Shown here: one piece after another, positions 34,036-45,961 of the stretch
How the letters are laid out: each line of letters starts with the position of its first letter
How positions within the stretch are numbered: the stretch's first letter is position 1
Origin: Utricularia gibba
Taxonomy: Eukaryota; Streptophyta; Magnoliopsida; Lamiales; Lentibulariaceae
Length of the DNA stretch: 64,000 nucleotides
Direction of reading: 5' to 3'
Assembly (NCBI GenBank): GCA_002189035.1
Contig: NEEC01000016.1
Coordinates: forward strand, 1,697,001-1,761,000
Program-made: the position numbers and the translations under genes
The notes under the pieces: generated by a model
Databases searched by the model: none
What the model was told of the DNA's origin: nothing
What the model saw: only the letters and a program-made list of their open reading frames with translations

Positions 34036-35818
34036 ATGCGCACATCAGATAAATTGTGGTTGCGGTTCATAATGCCCGACAACTTCTTCCTATGGGATAA
34101 GGAGGATGAGGAGACCATCGATGGTGACCTTCCACTGCGGGTTGGACCATTGGGGTTTGCGGTTAGTACGGAACACTTTCGATGTGGCCTAAGATTGCCC
34201 ATTGAGCCATTTTTAGCTGAATTATTGAATTGTCTAGAAGTTCTCTTGTCTCATTTAACTCCTCGTTCGGTCGCATATGTTTTATCATTTATGAGCATGT
34301 GTGTCGAAGAACACCTTGTACCTGCTCTTCCAGTGTTTTTCGCAGTTAGCATATGTAAGAAAAATTGGAGAACCAATCACTTCTCACTGAAAGGAAAGCC
34401 AGGTATAACATTGGTAGAAGATGTGCATAGTGGGTATAATGATTGGTGGACCAGTTTCGTGTGGGTGTCCTCTTCGGAAGAATTAGATTTTCCCACACGA
34501 CTTGAGGCTACTTCTACTGTTGGGAAGGCAAAGGGTATGGCTTTTTTTGCGTATCACAAGTAAAACACTCATTCCAAATTTATTTTACTCACTTAATACA
34601 TTTATTGTAGGGTTTGAGAGGATACCCCAAGAAGGAGTAGATGCGCTCCTTGATATTTTCGGTAACAAGAGTAGATCTTTGAATGATATATTGCCACCAT
34701 ATGTCAATGCCATAGGGACTCGTCACTTTTGGTGTGGTCAAATTAGGGTATCTCGTAAATGCCCACAAGTGCATGTTGAGGAAGTTGATGAGGAGGCTGT
34801 AGGAGAGTCTAGTAATAGCACTCAAGTCCATCACGAGAGTCAGCAGATAGATATTAGTCATCTACTAGAAAAAAATAGATCACTTCGTGAAAAATTGGAG
34901 TGGTATGAGAGTCGATGGATATATGGTGGCCCTTCAACCGCTGTTGTGGAACCTCCTAGGAAGTTAATTGTGTTAGATGTGAATGGTGTGTTGGCTGATA
35001 TTGTGTTTCGAGGTCGCTCTCAAAGACCGCCACGGAAGCCTTATACAGTCATCTATGGTAGATATGGTAAGGTGAATGTAATTACTTCAGTGCTTGTACA
35101 CTATATGACTCTGATGTAATGCTTTGTGTTTCTAGTTTTTATAGTTTTCCTATGACCTCATGCCTGACAGTTCATTGAGTGGTGTATGGAGCACTTTGAC
35201 ATGCGGATATGGTCATCACGGGGCGTATAATGTTGACATCACAAAGTTTTTTGATATGGGTGACTCATGTTAAAACTCTATTATAGGGCACAACTTCATG
35301 AGATAGTGAAGTGGGTCTTTGGCTCTACGGAAGCCAACAGTTTGGCTTTTGTATGGGATGCCTCAAAAACGAGTGAAACAGATGTGCGTGCTCATGACAA
35401 TCGTGCGAAGAATGTGATGCTAAAAGAGTTGGAGCACTTATGGCATCCAGATGTAGGATTTGAAGGAAAGTACCATAGTAACAACACACCTCTTATTGAT
35501 GACTCACCATTCAAGTCAATTAGGAATCCAGTAAGTGATTGTAATTCTCTAAGCATTATATGTTACACTCTTGTGTTAACATACTTACTAGTTGCAACTT
35601 GTGATGTTCAACAGCGTGATAATGCCATCTTTCCTATACCGTACACCCATAAGAATACGGAGGAAACTGCCTTGGCTAAAAGAGGTGAGATACGAGACTT
35701 CTTGAAGGGGCTGTTGGTGACCTCAAGTGTGCCAACTTTCGTGAATGAGCATCGTGTAGGACAAGCCCCATTGGATTCTGACCATCCACTATGGGATCAC
35801 TACAAGTCACTTGCTTGA
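34036..35818 (+). pseudogene. Passenger gene in hAT: gypsy-type-domain plus FCP1/HAD-phosphatase-like protein
   Basis: Plus-strand spliced gene. Exons: 34036-34534 (MRTSDKLWLRF, FAVSTEHFRCGLRLP, GYNDWWTSFVWVSS), 34611-35071 (DALLDIFGNKSRSLNDILPP, acidic linker, coil LEKNRSLREKLEWYESRW, KLIVLDVNGVLADIV), 35171-~35256 (FIEWCMEHFDMRIWSSRG), ~35276-35530 (LHEIVKWVFGSTEANSLAFV, NTPLIDDSPFKSIRNP), 35615-35818 (RDNAIFPIPYTHKN, HRVGQAPLDSDHPLWDHYKS). The C-terminal half is an FCP1/NIF-type HAD domain: motif I DVNGV and the DDSPFK motif near the end. The catalytic DxD reads DxN. A one-base frameshift near 35230 breaks exon 3, and the exon 3/4 junction is unclear. The frame is open upstream of the ATG to 33862. 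A homologous copy lies in the Harbinger element at 45962-47748. Confidence 0.75.
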
Positions 35819-36000
35819 TATGGTATGAAACATAGCATATGTTGAGAGAAGATACACCAGCCACACTTATTTCTAAATTTCAAGACCATGCTTGTGGTGT
35901 GTTTTCCATTGGAACATTGATTTTGTTTTACAGAATATTCGTAATGCAATTCTACCTCTTTATGTTTATGATGCTCGTAATCATTGAACCCTCTTCATGT

Positions 36001-36600
36001 CCAGGCACTACAATGAAGTGTTTGCGGTGCCTGGTGAATATTGAAGCCTCTGTCTTCCAGGCACCGCAGAGGCATGTTCACTGTGCCTGGACAACACTGA
36101 GGCCTCTAGATGTCCAGGCACCACAATGGCATGTTTGCAGTGCCTGGACAATATTGAAGCCAATGTCTACGAAGCACCACAAAGGCATGTGTTACGGTGC
36201 CTGGAGAATATCGAAGGTAGTGCCTTCCAGGCACCGCAATGGCATGTTTGCGGTGCGTGGACAATATTGAAGCCAGTGTCTATGAGGCACCGCAATGACA
36301 TGTTTGCGATGCTCCGACAATATTGAAGCCAGTGTCTATCAGGCACCACAATGGCAGGTTTGGGGTGCTTCGACAATACTGAAGCCATTGTCTATCAGGC
36401 ACTGCAATGGCATGTTTGCGGTGCCTGGACAATATTCAAGCCAGTGTCTATCAGGCACTGCAATGGCATGTTTGCGGTGCCTGGACATGAAGAGGCTTCA
36501 ATGTATTCCAGGCACCGCAGGGATGTGATTGCGGTGCCTGGAAGGCATTGAAGCCTCAATATTGTCCAGGCACCGCAAACATGCTATTGCGGTGCCTGGA
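36001..36600 (+). repeat. Minisatellite of about 11 hairpin-forming 57-bp units
   Basis: About eleven tandem copies with period 56-57 bp. Each holds an imperfect palindrome, left arm CCAGGCACCGCAA, loop TGGCATG, right arm TTTGCGGTGCCTGG, followed by a spacer such as ACAATATTGAAGCCAGTGTC. Arms vary but often pair (for example CACTGC with GCGGTG). It starts about 180 bases after the stop of the FCP1-domain gene and could be its 3' UTR. Open frames running through it on both strands are a result of the period being near a multiple of three. Confidence 0.9.
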
Positions 36601-36788
36601 AGAGATACTCAAGTGTTTTTATGCTTGTGCACTGCCAGAAAAATTTCACATGACATTACAAGTTTCCCCTCCACCTTATTTTAGGCTTGGGACTGACTGT
36701 GTCCAAATGTGGACACTGGCGGAGTTAAAAACTTGTGTTTCGGTTAGTACACGTATGAAATAGCAAATGAATAAATAATATGGTAAGG

Positions 36789-38817
36789 TCACTCATTCTT
36801 AGAGGTGGAACTCCCTTCACCACCATCATCATCGTCCATGTTGTCTTCAACAAAGGCTTGCATCCTCTGCTCTACAACTATCCAATCCTTTAAACAAACA
36901 CATGCTTCAAGAGTGGCCCCGGTCAAGCTTGACCTTCTAGGAGTGAGAATCCTACCACTCAAGCTGAAGGCGCTCTCTGATGCCACGGTAGATGCTGGGG
37001 TGCCAAAACATCTCTAGCCACCTGTGCCAATGTAGGATACACTGCAACTTGTGATTTCCACCAATTCAAGACGTCAAAGTTATCACCCTTAGCTTGGAAC
37101 TGGTGGGTTGCATTGTATAATGCCATCTCGCTGGCCTTGGTGATCATGCTAGGAGATGCCGAAATCATGGAGTAATAATCATCTGCAGAAGAGGAGATAC
37201 CTCTATGCAACTCCTCACTCCCAACCCGCGTATTGGACGCTTCACGCTCATATAAGTCATGCAAATAGGTTAAGGCATCTAAAGCAGAGGTATACATTTT
37301 TTTTTGCATCCGGCTTAATATTAGGAAGTCCAAGAGATGTAAAATAATCACAAAACAAATTTAAACCAGTTTGCAAATCGGCTGCCTTCACCCTGGGATC
37401 AAGCATGTTTGCAACCAGAAATAATGTAGGTATAGTCTCAAAATATTTCATGAATTTATGAACCATAAATTTTACAATATCAGAGACCAATTCCACTTTG
37501 AAATATTTTTTAAATGTAGAGACTATGGCAACAAGGGTAGACAACACAACATGTGTGGTAGGATAGTAAACACCACTAAATAACCTAGTGTATTTATGAA
37601 AAATCGAAAGCAAGTCAACCAATATGTGAAACTTAGCATACACATCATCATCAATCACAATATGTAGATCGGTATGCGTAGATAAAAACAATGAAACAAC
37701 TTCTCTATAAGGAATAAAAGATTGAAGCATGAAAAACGTAGAATTCTAGCGTGTGGGCAAATATGTTTTTAGAGTTCAGAATGGTAGACCCTTTAACTCA
37801 CATAGACGCTTGAACGATGCCCTTTTTGTACTAAACATCTTCACATGATAAACTATCCTACGAACACTAGCCAAAGCAGCCTCAATATTATTTTCATTTA
37901 GTGCATCTTGTACACATAAATTCAAAATATGGCAAATGCATCTTGACCTAAAGAAACACCCACCTAAAACGGGATTCATAGATGATTTCAACATGGATGT
38001 TGCAGTAGTGCTATTGGAGCCATTATCAAGATTTATATTAAATACACGATCAATAATTGAATACTCAATACATATGGAAGTAACAAGTTCGGCAATTTGT
38101 GCTCCTTTGTGTGGAGAATCCAAAGGTCTAAAACCAAGAATTCTGTTTTGTATAAACCAATTGCAATCAATCCAATGAGTAGTTACAACTAAATAATTCT
38201 CACCATTAATACCATGCCAACCATCACAAGTTAAACCAAATTTGCATTTCATAGATTGAAAATCAGAGATCAAACGAGATTTTTTTTTTTCAAATTGTTT
38301 AAATGCAATTTGAACAGCTTTTCTCCTAGACATGGGAGCAAATCTAGGTTGCAATATAGATTGATAAAAATATCTAAAAAATGGATTCTCTACCTCTACA
38401 AAGGGCTTTTCACTCGCAATCAATGTAAGTACATAATCAATTTGAGCAGCATCAAGATCAAATGAAAAGGTTGAAACATGTCCATGCATAACATTTAAAG
38501 TAGGTTGTCTCAATGAAATATGTGCCTTGTCTATATGCTTATTTCTAATGTGGCTAATGAAATTAGAAGTTGAAATGTTCATGCCACTTGTCGTGATTGA
38601 AATATGTGCCCTTACCATGGTCATACACCATTCCACAATACTTACAACATACCTTTTTGGCCTCCTTGTCGTGATTGAAATGTTCATGCCACTTGATGCA
38701 TGAAGCATCTCGTTTTTTTGAGGTAAAGGAGATATCTTCCCCATCACCTGACAATTCAATATCACACTCGGGATGTTGCTCGTGTGAAGGTGTCACACTT
38801 TGATGTGATTCTTCCAT
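36789..38817 (-). pseudogene. hAT (Ac-type) transposase with BED zinc finger
   Basis: Minus-strand transposase in four overlapping frames. Order: N-terminal BED finger region (38817-38540: KVCCKYCGMVYDHGKG, SNFISHIRNKH), central RNase-H-like core (FGLTCDGWHGINGENYLVVT, VFNINLDNGSNSTTATSML, CRCICHILNLCVQDAL; 38300-37840), a later segment (37730-37260), and C-terminal dimerisation (FDVLNWWKSQVAVYPTLAQV, 37075-36990; SAFSLSGRILTPRRSSL, 36985-36920) ending at 36789. Frameshifts near 37740, 37330 and 36980 make it inactive. A local duplication repeats part of the BED coding sequence (WHEHFNHDK, about 38700 and 38585). Confidence 0.85.
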
Positions 38818-39340
38818 ATTTGATTACCTGAAGGCTGAAACACAATCAAGAGAAATAAATCAATTTCAAACTTTATATACACAACTCTAAGCCGTAGATA
38901 CACACGGTTCCATTTTTCTTTGGATAGTCGCGCACATACCTTTTCGAAGGTCTCCAGACACCGCAAAGCGGGTGGGTTTTACGGATTCAGCTCCAATTGT
39001 TGTCCGAAAACCTTCCAAAATTCAGAATTCGGCTTCTAAATGCACAATGAACAGTACAAGCCTTTGAATATTTTCGTGTCTTCAAGCGAGAGAGGCACAA
39101 CTCATTTGATAATTAGGTTATGGGCTGGCCATGTATTTATATTCTTGTGAGTCAGCCCAACACTTCTTAACACACTACATGCCAGGCCCATTTACACTGA
39201 CCCGCCGAGTCGACTCGTACCCGTAGACCACCGACCCATCCCGTACCCGTTTTTGACGGTTACGGGTGGTTGGACCCGTCACGGGTTGACCCGCCGGATA
39301 CACGGGTCAACCCGTAACCGTGCCCAGCTCTAATCGAATC

Positions 39341-39688
39341 TCACAGAATATAGAATAATTAAAGACAAATTTGAGCTCCAAGAACAAGGAGACAACTGAT
39401 ATGGGCTGGGCCTCTTCAATTTCGCCCCGACCCCGATCAACTGTTTTCTAACGGCTTTTAATTTTTGTAAATTGGTTTAGATTGGGGCCACATTACAAAT
39501 TCTAATGACGGATTTACATAAATTTGTATTTTTAAATTTAAATATATATAAATAAATATATATATATATATAACAATTGGCTTGTGCTTGTAATAGATTT
39601 ATCTCTTAAATCCACGTCTTTCATTTTCAAGCTCTTGATTGAGTTTAGCATATAGACTTTAAATCACTATTTTTTTATATCATAAGTT
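39341..39688. other. Displaced upstream region of ACX4, between the hAT and Copia1
   Basis: Joining 33681 to 39341 restores the pre-insertion order, so these bases were once directly upstream of the ACX4 leader. It includes GGGCTGGGCC at 39404 and a short AT microsatellite (TATATATATATATA near 39556). No gene. Confidence 0.6.
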
Positions 39689-39990
39689 TGTTGGATGATA
39701 ACCTTGACTCAGATAAGAACTACTAGGCAGTTACTATGGATAAGATTAGGAAGTTGTTATAGTTACTAAAAGTTATTAAGATAAATATCTCAATCATGTG
39801 CACATTAATACAATGACCAAAACCTATAGTAATTTCTACATTCCTTTTCCTTGTTCTTTGGAGCATTTTCTCGAATACATGTTGTGCAAAATCAGTAGCC
39901 TTTGATCCCCAGCCTGTATGTTTCTTCATTGACCAAAACCTACCGTACAAGCATACTTGATGTGATTAAGAATACACAATTCCTCCAACA
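39689..39990 (+). repeat. Left LTR of Copia1
   Basis: 302 bases, TG...CA ends. It is followed two bases later by the tRNA-iMet-type primer site. By eye roughly 15% different from the right LTR, including small indels. Confidence 0.93.
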
Positions 39991-40018
39991 AAGTGGTATC
40001 AAAGCAAGCTAAGATTCT

Positions 40019-43000
40019 ATGGTAACCAATAGCGCACTTCCAATCCCCACACTCACCAAAGAAAATTATGAGAATTGGAGTTTGAGAATGCAAGCCTTGT
40101 TTGGCACAATGAACTGATGGACGTGATCTCAATAGCACCTATTGCTAATGAGGCTGTAGCATAGAAAAAGGACCAGAAGGCCTTGTCATTGATCTAGAGG
40201 CATTGGATGATAAATTATTAGAGAAAGTGGCAGGTGCCACTACACCAAAACAAGCATGGGACATGTTGACAGCTTAATTCCAAGGGGTAGATCGTATGAA
40301 ATGAGTAAGATTGCAAACATTGAGAGGTGAGTTTGAGGTGTTGAGGAATAAACCAGGAGAATCAATATCATATTACGTAGTTCGAGTGCAAGATGAACGT
40401 GTTGTTGAAAAAGTCCTGAGATCTTTGGAGCATAAATTTGATCATACTTCAATGGCAATTGAAGAGACAAATGATGTCACTAACATGGCCATCGAGGAAC
40501 TTAGTGGTTCCTTAGAAGCTTATGAAGCAAGATTAAAGAGTAGAGAGGACTCTACATCTACAAAACTACTCAAAGTTAAGGATGATCGTGGGAAGGAAGA
40601 ACAACGAGAACACTTCCCTTGTGGAAGAGGCCACGGTCGAGCCTCTTATTACCGTGGCAGAGGTAGAGGAGGAAATTCTAGGAGGAATTCTAACCAAGAG
40701 AAAAATTCAGAATTTTCTTATCAACATGGAAGAGGAAGGTGGCATACATGAGAAAGAGGAAACTAGATACAAAGAGGTTCCTATAACAGCTCAAACACCT
40801 CAAGGGAAGTGGATAAAACAAGAGTAGAGTGTTATTCATGTCATAAAAAAGGGCATTGCTCTTGGAAATGCATAAATAATATAGGAAATCATCAATCTAA
40901 TTTTTTCTCAAGAGGTCTCAAAAGAAGAATCTGAGCCACTCTTACTTATGGCATTTGAAGAAAAGAGGAACTGGAATTTATGTAAAAAATGGTACTCAGA
41001 TTCAGGTGCGAGCAGCCACATGTGTGGCTATAAAGACATGTTCTATACACTTGATGAAACTCATGTAGCAGATGTGACACTTGGTGACTCCTCAAAGATC
41101 AAAGTTGTAGGAAAGGGTTCTATTGTCTTACAATTCAATGATGCAAGCCACAAGACTATCTCTGATGTTTTATTTGTTCCTTGGATGAACAATAACAGTT
41201 TAAGTCTTGGCCTAACTCCTTGAAAGAGAATATGAAATATATTCAAAGAACAAAAAATTGATTTTATTAAATAAATATGGTTATGTTGGGGCTCACATGG
41301 AGAAGACTCCTAACAAGTTGTTTTGTACTTAAGGACCATGTTTTTCCTATGTGCTTGAAATCAATCTATGGAGAAGAATCATGGATTTGGCATATGAGAT
41401 ATGGACATATTAAATTCTCTCACCTAAATGAGATCAGCAAGAAAGAGATGGTGCTAGGAATGCCTATTATCTTGCACCCTAATCAATTATGTAAAGCATG
41501 CCTTGTGAGAAAACAAACAGGCACAATCATTCCTATGAAATCTACTTTCCGTGTAGAGAGATCACTAGAACTCATTCATGGTGATGTTCACAATCAAACC
41601 AAGCTCTATAGCTGGGAATAATTACATCTTGTTGCTGGTGAATGATTATTCATGGAAAATATGGATGTATCTCATGAAAGAAAAATAAGAGGTATTTGGA
41701 ATTTTTTAAGAGATTCCAAACCATGGCTGAGAGACAAAGCAGGCTTCAACTCAAGGCTCTATGCACTAATCGGGGTGGTGAATTTAGTTCAAATGACTTT
41801 GTTCGTTTTTATGAGGAGCTTGGTGTTCACAAAGGGCTTACTTCAGCAAGAGTGCCACAACAAAATGGGTAGTTGAAACGTGAAACCGTATGGTGATAAA
41901 CATGATGAGAAGTATGTTGAAAACAAAAAACATAAGTACGGAGTTATGGGAGATGATGCTATTATTGCAGTTTATTTGCTCAAAAGATCAAAGACAAGAA
42001 ATGTTCCTTGAATGACGCCACAAGAAGCATGGAGTGGTAGGAAACCATAAGTATCTCATTTACGGATTTTTGGTTGCATTGCCTATGTGCATATTGAAGA
42101 TGAGTTGAGAGAGAAACTGGATGCTAAGACACGAAAGTTGGTGTTCATCAGATATAACCAAACATCCTAGTCATATTAGTTGTTTGATCCTGATAGAAAT
42201 CAGTTTGTTACACAAGCACATGTTACACTTTCTATGACAATTTAGATGATGAAACAAAAAATACTACTCAAAATTCACAGGAAAGTCAGCTAGAAGTCGT
42301 GAATGATAATGGAGGTTGCAACCCATCTATTTCAACACCTAGAGTTGTTGGCACTCCCATATCCACCAGCCAATCACAATTAGGAAGGGGAAGCCGACTA
42401 AGATGTCGTCCGAAAGGCTTTGATGACTATATTGTGGATCTACTAGATTCACTAAATCCAAGCATAAATGTAGACTTAGTGGGTGAAACCAACTATTTCT
42501 CTTATTTCTGTCTTTACTCAGATTGTGAACTATTGTCCTATGAGGAGGCCAACAAGGTGGTTCAATAGAGAAAAGATATAGATGAAGAGATTGGGTCTAT
42601 CTAAAAAAATAAGACATGGAAACTTGTCCAAAGACCATCACACAAGAATCCTATTGATGTTAAATGGTTCTACAAGATCAAATGAAATGCTGATGGAAAG
42701 ATTCAAAGATTCAAAGCTAGACTCGTAGCCAAAGGTTACAAATAGAAGGCATGAGTTGATTTTGAAGAGGTTTTTGCATAAGTGGCTAAAATCAAGACAA
42801 TGAGATTTCTGATTGCATTGGCTGGATAAAACTCCTTGAAAATCTACCAAATGGATGTGAAGAATGCTTTCTTAAATGGAATTCTAGAAGAAGAAGTATA
42901 TATTGATCAATCACCAAGCTATGTGACTAAGGGTTCTAAAAACAAAGTGCTATGGCTCGAGAAAGCACTTTATGATTTAAAGCAATCACCAAGGGCCTGG

Positions 43001-44008
43001 AATGTTAGAATCAATGAATATTTTTTGAAGATGGGATTTTGTCGCTGCTCACATGAGTATGCTCTATGTGCTCATGAAATTAAGAGTGGAGATATCCTTA
43101 TCATTTGTCTCTATGTGGATGACTTGATTATCACAGGTTTTGACTTGCAAGGTCTAGTTGATTTCAAAGAAGCCATGAAAAAGGAGTTTGAGATGAAAGA
43201 TTTGGGCCTTATAAACTTCTAGGCATTGAAATGGAGTAAATGGAGTCTAGTATATTTGTCTATCAACAGAAGTTCGCTAGAGATATTCTATTGAAACATG
43301 AAATGCATGAATGTAGCTCTATTGATATGCCAGGTGAGGTAGGAATCAAATTAACACTAGATGAACCTATGCAGAGAGAGTGGACTCAACTTAGTTTAAA
43401 AGCTTAGTTGGCAGTCTACATTACTTGACAAACACATGATTAGACATACTATTTGGAGTGGGTCTTATTAGTTGCTTTATGGAGGCATCTACTCAAACAC
43501 ATTTGAAAGTAGCCAAGCGGATCCTAAGGTATTTGAACGGCACCATTGACTATGAATTATGGTATGGGAAATTGGACAATTCTGAACTAGTAGGATACAA
43601 CGATAGTGATTGCATTGGAAGTAAGGAAGACTCAAGAAGCACCACTAGGTTTGTCTATTTTATTGGAAGTTCTGCATTTTCATGGTGTTCTAAGAAATAG
43701 CCTATAGTTACTCTTTCTTCATGTGAAGTTGAATATGTTGCTGCGAATGCATATGTATGTCATGGAATCTGGTTGGGTTATCTATTGGAAGGACTCGAGT
43801 ATCTACAGGTTGAACCAACTAAGATAATGATTGATGATTGACAACAAGTCTACAATTGCTCTTCGAAGGAATTTGGCCATGCATGGAAGAAGCAAGCATG
43901 TTGAGACAAGCTATCACTACATAAGGGATTGTGTTGCAAAGAAGAAGGTTGAGTTGTTGTACGTGAAGAGTGAAGACCAAATAGCAAACATTTTCACTAA
44001 ACCATTGA
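40019..44008 (+). pseudogene. Copia1 gag-pol polyprotein, degenerate
   Basis: Order: gag start MVTNSALPIPTLTKENYENW (40019), gag LRNKPGESISYYVVRVQ (40350-40395), zinc knuckle CYSCHKKGHCSWKC (about 40830), protease WYSDSGASSHMC (40990), integrase zinc region IWHMRYGHIKFSHLNEI (41390-41440) and QLCKACLVRKQTG, reverse transcriptase MDVKNAFLNGILEEEVYID and CLYVDDLIITG (42850-43140), RNase H GYNDSDCIGSKEDSRSTT (43590-43650) and SKHVETSYHYIRDCVAKKKV (43890-43950). Stops and frameshifts occur throughout (for example 40110, 42560). The last codons continue after the Harbinger at 49480; removing that element and one TGA restores the frame. Confidence 0.9.
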
Positions 44009-44531
44009 GGGCGCGTTTGGTTGCTGGGGTTGGCCTAAACCTAGGTTTAGTTTATTTGGGTTTAGGGAACCCGGTTTCGTGGGTTTAGGGTTTAGAAATC
44101 GTGTTTCGTTGATGGGTTTACATTATTTGGGTTTAAATGAACCCACGTTTGGTTGGTGGGTATAAAATTGGGTTTATATATAATTTTCATGGGAATTTAC
44201 TAATATAGCCTTTTACACTCGTCCACCGCCTTCCACACTGACTTAAACAATCAGACATATTCCTCTTTATTACCTAGTTTTCCCAATTCGTCCACCGACT
44301 TTCACACTCGGTTTTGGTGGTGCTGTCGATCGAAGAGATCTCTCGATTTCACAAGTAATTGAGAGTGAAGAGCCATGGGTTAAGTCCAGTTTGTATACTC
44401 TCTTCGTTGCACAGAGTTTGTCGTTTGAAATCCGTTGAATTTTGAGTGAATTTTACGGTTTACTTGTGGTAAGTGCTCGGTGTAGGTGCTTTGTTCTTGC
44501 TGTTTTCTTTCCTCCAGCACAGATTGCAGGT

Positions 44532-45581
44532 ATGCACAGCCCAATCGTGGTGGAAGAGTCTCACAAGAAAACGAAATGCGCCTAGAAGCCAGATGAGGAG
44601 AAAGACTTGTTGCACGCTTTGAAGCAGATAGTGAAAGAAGGCTGGAAAATTGAGATTGGTTTAGGGGTGGGTATCATCGAGCGTTAGAGACATAGTTCTT
44701 GAAACTCCGCCCTAGAACCGACATTCGCGCACACTCGCATATATCTAGCAAGGTGCATACCTGGAAAAAAGACTACTACCTCCTTGTAGATTTTTTATCT
44801 AGGTCGGGCACCGGTTTCAGTGAGCTGACCTACACCGTAGACACAGACAATGAGGTTTGGAAGGAGATTGATCAGGTACGTATGCCTTGTTGTCGCTGTG
44901 TTATATCCGGTGCTGACCGTGTTATTATGTCAGCATGCACCCAGACTGCGTGCCCTAAGACACAAAGCGTGGCCGTCTTACATGGAGTGGCAAGAAATCT
45001 TTGGAAAGGATCAGGCTATAGGAGAAAAAACGATGAGCTATGTTCACGCGACCAGGAAGAGAAAATTCATGGAAAATGTTGGGGAGAATTTGGAAGTATC
45101 TTCGAATTGCCCTCTAGACTCGGATAGCACTGGACACGATATGAACTTCTCGTATGCTAACACACCTTGTGACCCAATTGGTTGTGCTGCGGAGGGTGTG
45201 AACGTCACGCCTAGTAGGGACTCCGAGTCACACAAAAGCACCGACTCGTCTCGATGGACTGGACGAAGCAGCAGGAGACCGAGGGGAATCGACGATGATG
45301 TGCAGTTCATCAAAGAAATGTAGGAGCTTAACGTGCGCACATGCGAAGAGCTACGTCACTTGGGATTAACAGTGGTGCAGCAAGCGCGTGAGTTGGTGGA
45401 TAATCAGCGTCAGGCAGGGGAGATCATTAGAGGTATGTCGGTGCAATTAACTGCCATCGAACGTTTTACCATAGCAGAGATAATTAGTTCCAACCCTACG
45501 AGGTTGCGCTACTTCCTTGCCTCTAGTGACTGTGAAAGAGAGCTTATTGTGCATGGTTTAGCATCAGAACATAGATCTTAA
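44532..45581 (+). pseudogene. Harbinger ORF1: Myb/SANT-like DNA-binding protein, degenerate
   Basis: PIF/Harbinger elements encode this partner, which binds DNA and helps the transposase. Visible parts: DEEKDLLHALKQIVKEGWKI (44600-44660), RLRALRHKAWPSYMEWQEIFGKDQAIGEKT (44950-45040), then a Ser-rich acidic linker and RCIDDDVQF-type end. A helical C-terminal part RTCEELRHLGLTVVQQAREL to the stop at 45581 follows an in-frame TAG at 45321. Stops near 44690 and 44740 break the N-terminal half, part of which may be intron. Confidence 0.7.
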
Positions 45582-45659
45582 ATCTTTTGTGTGGTGCTCC
45601 GTCTTATATTAGACTCATGGACTAGATGTATTTTATCTTCTATTCATCCTTTAAACTGG

Positions 45660-45950
45660 TATGAGCACTGCAAAGGGTAGACAGTGTTCTGACTTGCGCG
45701 GTGCTTTGTTCTTGAGCACTTTTCCGCAAACATTGTACTGCAACTACCGCCACATTCATAGTGGTGCTATCGAGAAGTGATGGACTAGCACCGCGCTGGT
45801 GCTGCATATTACGAAGCACCACGTCTAGACACAAGGTTTCAAATCCATAGACGGCACCGGATGTTGAACATCCGGTGCCATTACGATAAGTGGTCGATAA
45901 AAAACTAATAAGGTCGACATAGGATAGTTCACGCAAGATCCATGCAATTT
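45660..45950. repeat. GGTGC/GCACC palindromic repeats downstream of the Harbinger passenger gene
   Basis: Several short inverted repeats, among them GGCACCGGATGTTGAACATC followed by CGGTGCC (45861-45887, a near-perfect hairpin), GGTGCTATCG/GAGCAC and AGCACCGCGCTGGTGCTG. They lie just past the stop of the minus-strand FCP1-domain gene, the same position as the 57-bp hairpin array in the hAT. Sequence outside the GGTGC/GCACC cores differs. Confidence 0.6.
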
Positions 45951-45961
45951 CAAAGGTGCAC

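Larger units (their letters stand above)
33682..39332 (-). mobile_element. hAT DNA transposon, 5.65 kb, with 8-bp target duplication, carrying a passenger gene
   Basis: Terminal inverted repeats TAGAGGTGGGCACGG (33682-33696) and the complement of CCGTGCCCAGCTCTA (39318-39332) match at 14 of 15 bases. Flanks are ATTGAATC (33674-33681) and ATCGAATC (39333-39340), an 8-bp hAT target duplication with one mismatch. Both subterminal regions are rich in ACGGGT/ACCCGT motifs, typical transposase-binding clusters. Contents: a minus-strand hAT transposase (38817-36789), a convergent plus-strand FCP1-domain gene (34036-35818) and a hairpin minisatellite (36001-36600). It sits directly upstream of the ACX4 leader. 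The passenger could instead be a separately nested element; I found no second set of ends. Confidence 0.88.

Noticed and set aside
36126-36551. Overlapping open frames on both strands through the hairpin array
   Set aside because: Unit length close to a multiple of three and low stop content explain them; there is no start context or homology.
36001-36600. CRISPR-like array
   Set aside because: Plant nuclear DNA, no unique spacers, units are imperfect tandem palindromes in a transposon.
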